The notes under the pieces were generated by a model. That model worked only from the letters and a program-made list of their open reading frames with translations. It did no database searches and was not told the DNA's origin. A program made the position numbers and the translations under genes. DNA of 64,000 nucleotides from Ctena decussata. Taxonomy: Eukaryota > Mollusca > Bivalvia > Lucinida > Lucinidae. The DNA lies in NCBI GenBank assembly GCA_963989385.1, contig OZ022507.1:52401400-52465399 (forward strand). The letters run 5' to 3'. The first letter of the stretch is position 1; the number at the start of each line of letters is the position of its first letter. Positions 1-9,976 of the stretch are shown here, in pieces.

Positions 1-21
1 CCTGGTATCATGCTATAAGTG

Positions 22-114
22 AGATGGAGCATGGTTCGTCCGCCTGTACGGTCGATAATCCACTCGCTAAAGCTCGTGGATTATATCTCCGTACAGGCGA
101 ACCATGCTCTATCT
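22..114. repeat. Palindromic MITE-like hairpin
   Basis: The two halves are near-perfect reverse complements: the left arm begins AGATGGAGCATGGTTCG and the right arm ends CGAACCATGCTCTATCT, with a second inner pair of arms around GATAATCCACTCG / CTCGTGGATTAT. Nothing in it is coding. It reads as a short foldback element. Its family is not recognised. Confidence 0.75.
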
Positions 115-524
115 AGTAAAATACAAAAAAGACCGATCTGAGTATATAAGCATGCTGATCCGAATCATTGCTGTCTGCACATGCCACAAGCAACATTTGA
201 TCCCATTATGACTCAGTTTTTATAAATGGCCTACATTTTCTGGGGAAGCAACTCTGTCTTTTCATTTTTGCCTTCCTTCTAAAAGGGGCTCAACCTTAGC
301 GCCAACTTCAACTACATTCGCATCAAGTCAATTCAAAGGGAACATATCAAACGGCTAACATCCGCATTTATCCTTAAACATCCGGGTCTATCCGCATCTA
401 TTGGTAACTGTATCCTTAATTTTATCAAGAAAAAAGGCCACACTCACAAATTTTGCGGATAACTGCGAATTTTTATCAGCAATTACCCGCCCTATCCGCA
501 GTGTGTATGCGTAACTGGGACTCT
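115..524. other. Intergenic stretch, no gene seen
   Basis: AT-rich sequence. Short motifs built on TATCCGCAT and GCGGATAACTGCG recur between 360 and 500 in both orientations, which suggests an old decayed repeat. The open frames here show no recognisable domain. Confidence 0.5.
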
Positions 525-1239
525 TTAATACCAATTCTCTGTAAGCACCAGACTTTTTGTATAGAGGGCCGGAAACGCAAGGTCGGAAGTTCTTTTTCAA
601 ACTTTCTCCCTTTTTTTGTTGTCACACAAAAACAAGTAATTCGCACTTTGTTTGTTCGTTTACCATCCCGTTGCCATGGTAACCGAGTTTTTCTGTTTTT
701 TGCAGAAAAATGCCAAAATATTCAACAGAAATTCACACTTTCCGCACTTCTATATCTCCTAGAATAGGCTAGGTTTCATCAGAAACTCTTTAAATCTAAA
801 AACTAGGGACTTATGTTATTAATGTGAAACATCAAACATACGTTGTTCCAATGTCTTTTTATACCTACTGTACTGCAAATGTGGGTGGGGTAACCAGGTA
901 TTGCAAAACACTATTTTTAGGCATTTTTAATCATCATGTTTAAAAAACGCACACTTCTGTAACACATTTGCATACTTTAACGTCAAACAGGAGGCTTTCC
1001 ACTTTTAGAAGATGAAAAAAACTGAGTGGGGCAAAGCTGATTTCAGACCGTAACCATGGGAACAAGCCATACCTTATGCAAGAAAGTAAAAACGGAAGGT
1101 TATACTATTACAACAGATTTGCAACCATATTAAATGTATTGCAGCTCTAACTTGTGATCCTTCTGCTATTGAAATATGTATTTTACTTGATTTGATGAAA
1201 GTTTGACATCTTAAGGGTCAGAAAGGCTATTTATATCCA

Positions 1240-2680
1240 TTAAAAGGGCCCAAAAAGGGGCAAAAATGGTCAAAATTACCATATATATCACTCATTCTCA
1301 CTGCGAATCAACAAAAGACAACACTTATTATTTTTATATTTGTAAGGAAAATACGAGTTTGACATATACTGATAGAAAACATGACGATGGCGGGCCCTAA
1401 ATTTCCAGGGATTGCGTCTTTAGGGGCCCAAAGGGGGTATGTTTTAGGCTTATATTTTACCAACATAATGACCATTTTTCACAATGGAACACATTACAGC
1501 ATTTCAAATGATGAAATTAGTTGCAAAGAAAGAGCAGGCTTATATATGCTGCAGGTAAATTTAAAACGGGGGATGGGGAGGGGTGGGGGAGCCCATTTCC
1601 TATTGTTTAAAGGGGCTCTAAAAGGGACAAAAATGGTCAAAATTAACACAAATCACTAATCCTGTCCACGGACCAACATAAAACAAAACAGTTTACTTTC
1701 AAATTTGAAATGAAAATTTAAGTTCGACACCGACTGATATAAAATATGGCAATGGGTGCCTTACATCTCTAGGTTTGGAGTCCCAAAGGGCCCAAAAGGA
1801 GACCCAAGGAGCCCGAAAAGGGAAAAATGGAAAATATTTGCCATAAATAATGATCATGCCTCTCGAAGAAACACACTACAGCATTTGTCATGTTAAAATA
1901 AGTAGGAAAAATATAGTCTTATGTATGCTACTAGTGAATTTGCAATAAGGGATGAGAAACCAAATTTATACCCATTTTAGGGTCCCAAAAAGGGGCAAAA
2001 CTCGTCAAAAATTATCTCATATCACTTAATCTCTCTACGAATGAACAGAATGCAACATTTTTTCCTTTTAAATTGTTATGAAAATATTAGTTTCACATAT
2101 AGTAATAGAAAACATAGCAATGGGCAGCCCGATTTCTCCTGACTAAGTCTATAGGGGCCAAAAAAGGGGTATATTTAATAATATTCACCCAACATAAAGA
2201 TCATTCTTCTTATTGGTACACACTACAGCATTTGTCATAATGAAATAGGTTGAAAAATGCACAGCCTCAGCACAGTCTTATATATACCGTTGGTAAAGTT
2301 GCAATCATGGGACTGGGAGCCCTGGTTTTATCAATGTAAGGGGCTAAAAAAAGCAAAGATGGTCAAAATTTAAAAACAAAAATCAATATTTCTTTCCACA
2401 GACTAACAACAGACACTAATACTTATTTTTATATTCTTTATTATGAAAATAAGTTTATTTTTATATTTTTTATTATGAAAATAAGTTTGACACATGTTGA
2501 TAAAAAACATGGCAATTGAGTGCCATATATCTTTAGATTTGGAGTCTAAGGGGCCCAAAAGAGGAAAATTCGAAAAAATGACTATTCTTCACAGAGGGGC
2601 ATACTAAAGCATTTGTAATGTTAGAATCAGTAGCCAAAAAAGAGGCTTATATATGGAATAAGGGATAAGAAATCATATTA
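1240..2680. repeat. Left-arm tandem array, ~370-base units
   Basis: Landmarks of the form CATGGCAATGGGTGCC recur near 1380, 1745, 2114 and 2508, a spacing of about 365-394. Each unit also carries a GGGGCAAAA...TGGTCAAAATT block. The units are diverged and non-coding. The array lies inside the left arm of the foldback-like element. Confidence 0.75.
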
Positions 2681-2969
2681 GAATCATATTATGATTCAGG
2701 GTTAGGCTCATGGATAGGACTTAGCTTTTTGTTGTATAGTTTTGTGTTGTACATCTAATATACTTGAAGGGAGTCTAATGATACGTGACTAGGTTAATTT
2801 CATACTAGTTTACATCATATGGATGGTGCTGCTTACAAAAGGTCAAGGTCAAGGACTTTGAATTTTGTATACGTATAACATTTGCGGTGTAGTATTATGT
2901 TAAAGTATGCTTTCGTTAGGCGATGACACTGGTCGAGGGCATATGTGAGCCCCTGCTCACTTGCTAAGA

Positions 2970-3140
2970 AGCAGTAACAAGTATAATTAAGGGAAATTTT
3001 TCCTTATTTTTCCATAAAAACATAAGTTGTGACCCCTCATTAAAACTCTCTAGCTGAGGCAATTCTAATGAGGGGTCGTAACATATGTTTATTCTGAAAT
3101 AAGAAAAAATATCTTAGAACTATCCTTAAAGCCCCACCTT
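2970..3140. mobile_element. MITE of the GGGATAATTT family (diverged copy)
   Basis: The core palindrome GACCCCTCATTA...TAATGAGGGGTC is flanked by AAACATAAGTTGTGACC on the left and its inverse on the right. Related copies lie at 3308-3512 and 9607-9805. The outer ends have decayed. Confidence 0.65.
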
Positions 3141-3307
3141 AGCTAAAGCTCTGAATTTCATTAATTGTTATTAATATTGAAAAACCTTAACTAATTTTAT
3201 TGGCCAGGGAATCGAAGGGGAAGTCACAAAATTTGTCTCCCTTTGAAAAATTGGCAGAAAAACATGCCTATGTATCCATACACCGTATATAGGATAATTA
3301 AACACTG

Positions 3308-3512
3308 TTCCAGATAAGAAGGGGGTAACAGGGATAATTTAGGGATTATTTTCCCTATGTTTCCATAAAAAATCATTGTGACCCCTCGTTAGAACACCCT
3401 CATTAGATCCGTCTCGCTGAGGCATTGCTAATGGGGATTCAAATCATGTGCTTTCATTGAGAAATATGAAGAAATATCTTTGAATTATCCCCGTTACCCC
3501 TTGGATATATGG
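3308..3512. mobile_element. MITE of the GGGATAATTT family
   Basis: The left end TTCCAGATAAGAAGGGGGTA continues into ACAGGGATAATTTAGGGA. The right end carries the inverse, GAATTATCCCCGTTACCCC. The centre contains GTGACCCCTCGTTAG and an imperfect inverse. It is inserted within the central part of the large foldback-like element. Confidence 0.7.
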
Positions 3513-3899
3513 ATAAATAATGAACTTTCTCCCGCTCTGACAGATTAACCGTCCAGACTGAAAACAGACTGAGCGGGCCGTGCATAGCTGCAACAGCTGG
3601 TTTGAGGGAGGTAAATAGTCGGTTTAATGGCCGCAAACCGTTTTTTCCCTTCTGCTGGCAAGTCGCCTTGTATTGAAATTTCGACCATGAAACCTATAAA
3701 CCTACAATTTACCTCCCAAAATGAAAATTTTGAGTACAGTTACACACTAAATTTACAATATTATTCGAAATTTGCGTAAAATCAAGATGAACATTAGGTA
3801 TCTATAAATTGAACGTGGATATCCCAAATTTGAACCACATTTACCCCGTAAATACGTAAATAAAGAGTAAAGCCGAAACTTGCAGCCTATACAATCTTT

Positions 3900-3990
3900 A
3901 TTAACCGGCTTTTTTTTTGGGGGGGGGGGAGGGGGGGGCGGAGAAAGACCGTGTGTGTGTGGTGGGGGGGGGGAGAGGACGAGGAGGTAG
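3900..3990. repeat. Poly-T/poly-G and GT-rich low-complexity tract
   Basis: A run of T is followed by long G runs interrupted by single A or C, then a short GT tract and another G run. This is simple sequence that could form G-quadruplexes. Its length may be inaccurate in an assembly. Confidence 0.8.
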
Positions 3991-4109
3991 TAATAATTAT
4001 AACAATAATGACTTTATTCAATAGGGGAGGCCAAGCTGGATGTACAGCCAATTTTCCCTGGGGTCCTTATTTGAGATGTACATTTCTATAATATATACAA
4101 GTGCAGTAT

Positions 4110-5480
4110 CAGACAGCATCAAATGAATATTTTAGAACAGACCAAAGCCGAAAACTCAAGGTGACTAGATACACTTGCAGGGGCGGAAACTCTGCCATTT
4201 TGCGTCTTGCCGCCATCTCAATGGGGACCGACTCCTGAAGGAAAATATTTGCTCCCCGTGGGGCTAAGCTCAGCCTCCAAAAGCGAATCCCATACTGGAA
4301 GGGAAGCAAACAGGAAGTCCCATGAGGCCAGGGAAGTGAACAGGAAATATCAAAAGTTGCTCCACGTCGTAAAATTGCTGGAAAACATGGATGTGCATCC
4401 ATTCATCCTCAAAACAAAAATTGTATCTGCATGAAAACTTCTTCGACACAGACACGTAACACGTCACAAGTGTATTAGAACCGATCAAGACTGAAAACTC
4501 GAGGTGATTAGATAAACAGGCAGGGGGGAGTGGGGGGGGGGGGGGGGGGAGCAACCCTGCCATTTTTTGTCTTGCATCCATTCTCAGTGGGAGCCTTCCT
4601 TGGGACAAAGCCCAACCTCCAAGAGAGAATCCTATAATGGAAGGGAAGCAAACAAGAAGTCTCATAAGACAGGGGAAGTAAACAGAAAGTCCCAAAAGTT
4701 ATTCCCCTTTGTAAAATGGCCAAAACACATGGATGTTTATCCATTCACCCTCAAACATTGTATCTGCATGAAAACTTCTTCGACACTGACACATAACACG
4801 TCACAAGTGTATTAGAACAGATCAAGACTGTAAACTCGTGGTGATTAGATACACAGGCAGGGGAGGCAACTCTGCCATTTTCTGTCTTGCATCCATTCTC
4901 AGTGGGATCCAACTCCTGATGGAAAGAATTTGCCTTCATTGGGGCAAAGCCCAACCTCCAAGAGAGAATCCTATAATGGAAGGGAAGCAAACAAGAAGTC
5001 TCATAAGACAGGGGAAGTAAACAGAAACTCCGAAAAGTTATTCCCCTTAGTAAAATAGCCAAAAAACATGGATGTTTATCTATTCCCCCTCATACATTGT
5101 ATCTGCATCAAAACTTCCTCGCCACAGACACATAACACGTAACAAATATATCTAACAGACCAAGACTAAAAACTCAAGGCTACAAAATACACTGGCAGGG
5201 GGTGGCAACTCTGCCATTTTCTGTCTTTTCTCCATTCTCAATGGGGATCAACTCCTGGAGGAAAGATAATGCCTTCTTTGGGGCAAAATCTAATCTTACA
5301 ACGGCAGGGAAGCAAACGGAAGTCCTATAAGGCCAGGGAAGTAAACCGGAAGTCTGTCTCAAAAGTTGCCCCCCCCCCCCCACTCTTTTGTAAAATGGCT
5401 GAAAAAAACTTAGATGTTTATCAATTCACCCTCAATTATTGTATCTACATCAAAACTTCCACCACAAAGACACATGACAC
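4110..5480. repeat. Tandem array, four ~340-base units
   Basis: Units start near 4138, 4483, 4826 and 5159, each with a version of AAGACTGAAAACTCGAGGTG followed by GGCAACTCTGCCATTTT, an ATTCTCAGTGGGA block and GGAAGCAAAC. Open frames across the units on both strands are low-complexity products of the repeat and are not genes. A diverged relative lies at 43915-44470. Confidence 0.85.
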
Positions 5481-6559
5481 AGTTCTTTGATCCACAGATA
5501 GCCCTAATCTGCCTCCTTCATATCCAATATCCTGGATATTCATGATTCATTTCATGGACATTCAAACAGAACTCATACCCCATGCTTGCAAACATGACGT
5601 AACCCCTCATGTTTTAAGATCAGCCGAAAAATTTGACCTGTGGGAAACTATACCCCCTTATTTGGATATTCTATTTTGAGGATTGCTTTTCTTCATAATC
5701 ACATTTGATTTTTTTTACTGATTCATTGAAAATTTGTATCTGAATAATTGCATGTTTTGAAATAATGACTTTCTCCAGTGGGCTGGCAAAAAACAAAACT
5801 AAAAAATAAAAATGAAAAAAAAATAGATAAATAAAGATAAAAAAATAAAGATAAAAAAAAATAGAAAAAAGAAGAAGATAAAGCTCAGATCTGTGTAATC
5901 CTTTCTATTTGAGATTTATAGTCTTCGAAATAAACGCCATTGCTAAATGAATGGTAAGAGCAAGAGTATGTGGTCCAAATCTCACGTTTGCAGCTGGCGT
6001 ACAAACTACATTGTATAGAAGGATTTACATGGAGCGTATTATATGACTGTTTCTTTCAGCTCAGGCTTTGTATTTGTCCATTATAAGACTATGGGAAAAT
6101 ATAGTGGCTAAGAACTTGTTTGTCACTGAAATAAGGTCTCTGGAATGAAGCATATTCGTTATTCACGCTATTTGTGCCATGCTTTTGTAACAGTCATGTT
6201 AAACATAGGCATAGAAATGGCTAAAGAATAAGATCCATGGAAAACCAGCTTTACACATTTTTGAAAAGCTAATAATGTGTAATTGTCTTCATAAAATACT
6301 TTACTATTAATACCAACATCTCGATTTGTTTCTGTCAGAAAAAAATGCATCCATTTTATTTTTCGTTTTTATTTATATCTATTACATTTTCACATAAGTA
6401 GCCTCCGTTAGGCCCCTTGAATGAATTTAAGTATGGCATTTAATATTAATATATACTAGGCTTGTAGTTTAACGACCAGTGTCAACATCGCAGATGCAGT
6501 ACTTTGTTTCAGTGTGTAGAAACTAAAAATCTACTATATTTTTTGTTTATTTTTAGCGA

Positions 6560-7510
6560 ATATCAAATTTACCCCTTTCTGGGACCCTATAGTCTCCCTA
6601 CCTAGGGATTTAGGGCTCCTTATTGCCATATTTTCTATCAATATATGTCAATCTAATATTTCATAACAAACTGAAACGTAACCAGTGTTGTCTTTTGTTT
6701 TTTTTTGTAGAGAAAATGAGTGATATGTGGTAATTTTGACCATTTTGCCCCTTTTTGACCCCCTTAAATCATTATAAATAGGGCTCCCAGCCGCTTGATT
6801 GCAAGTTTACTTGTGGCATATACATGTATAAGGCTTTTTTCAACCTATTTCATCTTGACAAAGGCTGTAGTGTGCTTTATTATGAAAAACGACCTTTATT
6901 TTGGGTGTTTATTTTCAAATTATCCCCTTTTCGGCCCCTATAATCTCCATACCTGGGGATGTTGGGCTCCTTTTTGCCATAGTTTCTATCAGTATATGTC
7001 AAACTTATTTGTCATATCAAATTTAAAAGCAGCCAGTGCTGTCTTTTGCGTATTGATAAGGAGAATGAGTGATATGTGGTAATTTTGACCATTTTTTCCC
7101 TTTTCGAGCCCCTTAAATTTTCATAAATAGGGCTCCCAGCCCCTTGAGTGCAAGTTTACTGGTGGCATATATAAGGCTGTTTTTTGTGTGTGTTTTTCAA
7201 CCAATTTTATCTTGGCAAATGCTGTAGTTTGAAGTTCCACTGTGAAGAATGATTATTATTTTGGATGAACATTTTCAAATTTACCCCTTTTTGGGCCCCT
7301 ATAGACTCCATACCTAGAGATGTAGGGCTCCTTAATGCCAAATTTTCTATCAGTTTATGTCAAACTTATAATTTCATAACAAATTTAAAAGAAACCCATG
7401 TTGTCTTTTTGTTGATTCCCAGAGACAATGAATGAGGTACGTTAATTTTGACCATGTTTTGCCCCTTTTTGGGCCTTTTAAATGAATATAAATGGGACTT
7501 TCAACCCTTA
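6560..7510. repeat. Right-arm tandem array, ~355-base units
   Basis: GCCATATTTTCTATCA-like landmarks recur near 6625, 6975 and 7335. The units are the reverse complement of the left-arm array at 1240-2680, with TTTTGACCATTTTGCCCC recurring. This array forms the inner part of the right arm of the foldback-like element. Confidence 0.75.
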
Positions 7511-8401
7511 AGGTGTCGAACCCTCACCAAATCATATAGAATTAATATTTCTACAGCATTTGGACCAGTAGTTATAGTTGCAATGCAATTAATGTGATTA
7601 AAATAGTGTGGTTTCAGTATAAGATTCTGTTTTCACTTTTTGCATGGCCAATGGTTTGTTGCCATGGTTACGGTCTGAAGTCAGCTTTGCCCCACTCTGT
7701 TTTTTTCATTTTCCGAAAATTGAAAGTCTCCTTCTTTATGTTGAAGTATGCAAATGTGGCACAGAGTTGTGCGTTTTTTAAAAGTGATGCTTAAAAATGC
7801 CTAAAAACTGTGTTTTGCGATACCTGGTTACCCCACCCACCTTTGAGGACTAGTAAATATGCCAAAAACATTCGAACAAAGTTGTTTTGATGCTTCATGT
7901 TAATTACATAAGTCCCTACTTTGTAGATTTTAAAGAGTTTTTGATCAAGCTTTGTCTATTCTCGATGATATACAAGTGCGAAAAACGCAAATTTCTATTG
8001 AATTTTTGGCATTTTTTTCTGCAAAAACAGAAAAATGCGGTTACCATGGCAACGAGATGGCAAACGAAAGAATGAAGTGCCAATTATTTGTTTTTGTCTG
8101 ACTACACACAAAGTGAGAAAGTCTGAAGAAGAACTTCCGACCTTGCGTTTCTTGAAAAGTCTGGTGCTTACAGAGAATTGGTATTAAGACGTAACGTTAG
8201 ATGTTGGTGACAAAAAGCGTAACGTCAGAAAGCGTCAGATTTTGAGCTCTATTGCCAGTTTACTGCAACGGCTCATCTTCAAATTTTCCAATTAAATACT
8301 CATTAAATGTGAAGTGAATTGCCAACTGCAACTGCTAGCAGAATATATTCGGAAGATATTAATTTTCGGGATAACTCACGATTTTGCTCGATTTCAATAG
8401 A

Positions 8402-8575
8402 AAGCCCCGTTAGCTAAGTAATTTAAGCGCTGGTCTGCTGACCTAGCGGTCCCAGATTCGATCCCCGCTTGAGATGAGAATCTTTTAAAATGCAAACGGG
8501 TTCCATTGCACACAACCTTTCATTATCAAACTCTCATCGTCCTGATATGAATGAAATACTGTTGAAAAGTACATA
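8402..8575 (+). mobile_element. tRNA-derived SINE remnant
   Basis: A tRNA-like head has an A-box-like TTAGCTAAGTAATTTAAGCG, an anticodon-arm-like CTGGTCTGCTGACC and a good B box (AGATTCGATCCC). The body ends with ATGAAATACTGTTGAAAAG. A second sequence with the same tail (TTGAAATACTGTT) lies at 29782-29880. Stem pairing is too poor for a functional tRNA. Confidence 0.55.
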
Positions 8576-9429
8576 AAAGCGCAAGTCATCCATCCTTCTA
8601 TTGATTTAAATAAACGTAACCAATGTACAAATACCGAGATTTGCTTATTCGTATATATCATCGGCTGTCCGAAATAAATTCCAAAAACTTTCCGGGTAAA
8701 GAACTATTCGGAATAGGTATTATATGTCCGCATGATTTAAATTTGCTTTATATTAAAGTTCGATGTTTTTTTATGTTCAGAAAATGCCACCCAGTATGCA
8801 AAATAAAGAAATCTGGCGTTGCGGACAATACCGGCTAGATTTGGAAATTTGGTATTACTTTCAATCGGATCACACATTCCGATTTTGATTTCACAGTTCA
8901 AAAAATCCAAATAGGTATTGTATGCTAATAAATTTTCTACTCTTCTTCTGCTGCGTATTGTTCTTTTGTGGTTCCTTGATCTTCGTCGGGTGCCGTATTT
9001 TAGTTACCAAAATCTGAAGTTTACGTTTTCTTGAATATATCGCTAAATCTTAAGTTTTCTTCTAGACGGAAAGGCTTAACTTGTTGGCGTTCCGATATTA
9101 GTTTACACTACTTCACTCGCAAAGACGGTGAAAATTTTGTTGGTATTTGAGCTCTGGTTTTCAATCTAAGCTGAAATACAGAATTTGCACTGCAAGTGCG
9201 TTGCAACGTCTTGCAGCGTAAAAACTGACGTTGTTTGGTATTTCAAGACGATGTATTTATTTTTATGTCTCATAAATGAAGATTTTCTTTTTGTCTTCCA
9301 AATACTCAGTAAATAATCTTTCAAAAGGTATAGCATTTTTTTTATGTTAGCTCGTCCGTTAGATATACTGTATCAGGGGGAAATTATAAAGATGGCTTGA
9401 AAATGAAATTGTCAGCAACACCTGACGTT
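8576..9429. other. Unannotated stretch 3' of the GRDP-like gene
   Basis: AT-rich sequence with no convincing exon on either strand. Further exons of the minus-strand GRDP-like gene would be expected in this direction, but no segment here has both a good acceptor and an open frame resembling the family. Confidence 0.4.
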
Positions 9430-9605
9430 ACGTCTAAACATTTGGTCTCACCGCTGTGGTTTCGAGCCTCGCTCGGCGCACAACTGAGGTAACCACGTTC
9501 TGCTTGCGACAGAGCAAATGGTTCCTCCCCGGGATCTCTCGTTTTCACCCACCTCTCCTTAACGATCGGCTCGATATAAGTGAAAGGACGTAAAAATGCG
9601 GTAAC
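9430..9605 (+). mobile_element. SINE remnant, 5'-truncated
   Basis: The segment begins within a tRNA-like B box (GGTTTCGAGCCTC), continues through a GC-richer body containing CTGCTTGCGACAGAGC, and ends with GATATAAGTGAAAGGACGT, typical of a SINE tail in style. The A box is missing. Family membership is judged from pattern only. Confidence 0.45.
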
Positions 9606-9606
9606 C

Positions 9607-9805
9607 AGAGCTCCAGATAAGAGGGGATAATGAGGATAATTTGAAGATAATTTTTCTTATTTCTCAACGAAAACATATGTTGTGACCCCTCATTAGAACC
9701 GTCTCGGCGAGACGGTTCTAATGATGGGTCACAAAATATGTTTTTATGGACAAATATGCAAAATTATCCCTAAATTATCCCTGTCACCCCTTCTTATCTG
9801 GAGCA
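9607..9805. mobile_element. MITE of the GGGATAATTT family, well preserved
   Basis: The left end GCTCCAGATAAGAGGGG is mirrored by the right end CCCCTTCTTATCTGGAGC. The centre is the palindrome AACCGTCTCGGCGAGACGGTT within GACCCCTCATTAG...TAATGATGGGTC. It ends about 20 bases from the splice donor of the minus-strand exon at 9826-9976, so it lies inside the following intron. Confidence 0.85.
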
Positions 9806-9825
9806 CTGGGTAACTATAAACCTAC

Positions 9826-9976
9826 CTGAGCTGGCGTAGGCAGCTGTGAGGCACCAATAACATAGGATGTAGCCATCAATTTATCATAGAAGAAGACCTG
9901 TACTCCTGAGAGCAGCTGCTCAGGAATGTGAATCACCCGGCAGCTGAAGCATTCCTCATTTTCATGGTTCCGTATC
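9826..9976 (-). CDS. GRDP-like gene, second visible coding exon
   Basis: On the minus strand the acceptor CTTCAATTACAG precedes 9976 and the donor GTAGGT follows 9826. The 151 bases give one completing base plus 50 codons, reading IRNHENEECFSCRVIHIPEQ and ending VIGASQLPTPAQ, with no stop. The upstream exon ends at 11495 with two bases (AA), which this exon completes to a Lys codon, so the frame is kept. In plant and animal GRDP-like proteins a segment of the type H-R-V-L/I-N-H-E-x-x-E-C-F follows the first domains, which fits. It ends in phase 0 and the gene must continue. No later exon was found between here and position 1. Confidence 0.8.

Larger units (their letters stand above)
525..8188. 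mobile_element. Very large foldback-like element (~7.66 kb)
   Basis: The left end TTAATACCAATTCTCTGTAA (525) is mirrored by the right end TTACAGAGAATTGGTATTAA (ending 8188). Inside these ends, 600-1130 is matched in reverse complement by 7560-8110, including GTGGGTGGGGTAACCAGGTA, a TGCATACTT block and a TTACCATGGCAAC block. Further in, both arms carry tandem units of about 350-390 bases with a shared TTGACATAT...GGGGC(A)AAAATGGTCAAAATTA pattern: about four units at 1240-2680 and about three at 6560-7510. No transposase is visible. Long inverted repeats made of subrepeats are the hallmark of foldback elements; the assignment is structural only. A target-site duplication could not be identified. 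Confidence 0.7.

Noticed and set aside
4109..5383. Several overlapping open frames of 70-140 codons on both strands
   Set aside because: They repeat with the period of the ~340-base tandem array and resemble each other only because of it. No domain is present.
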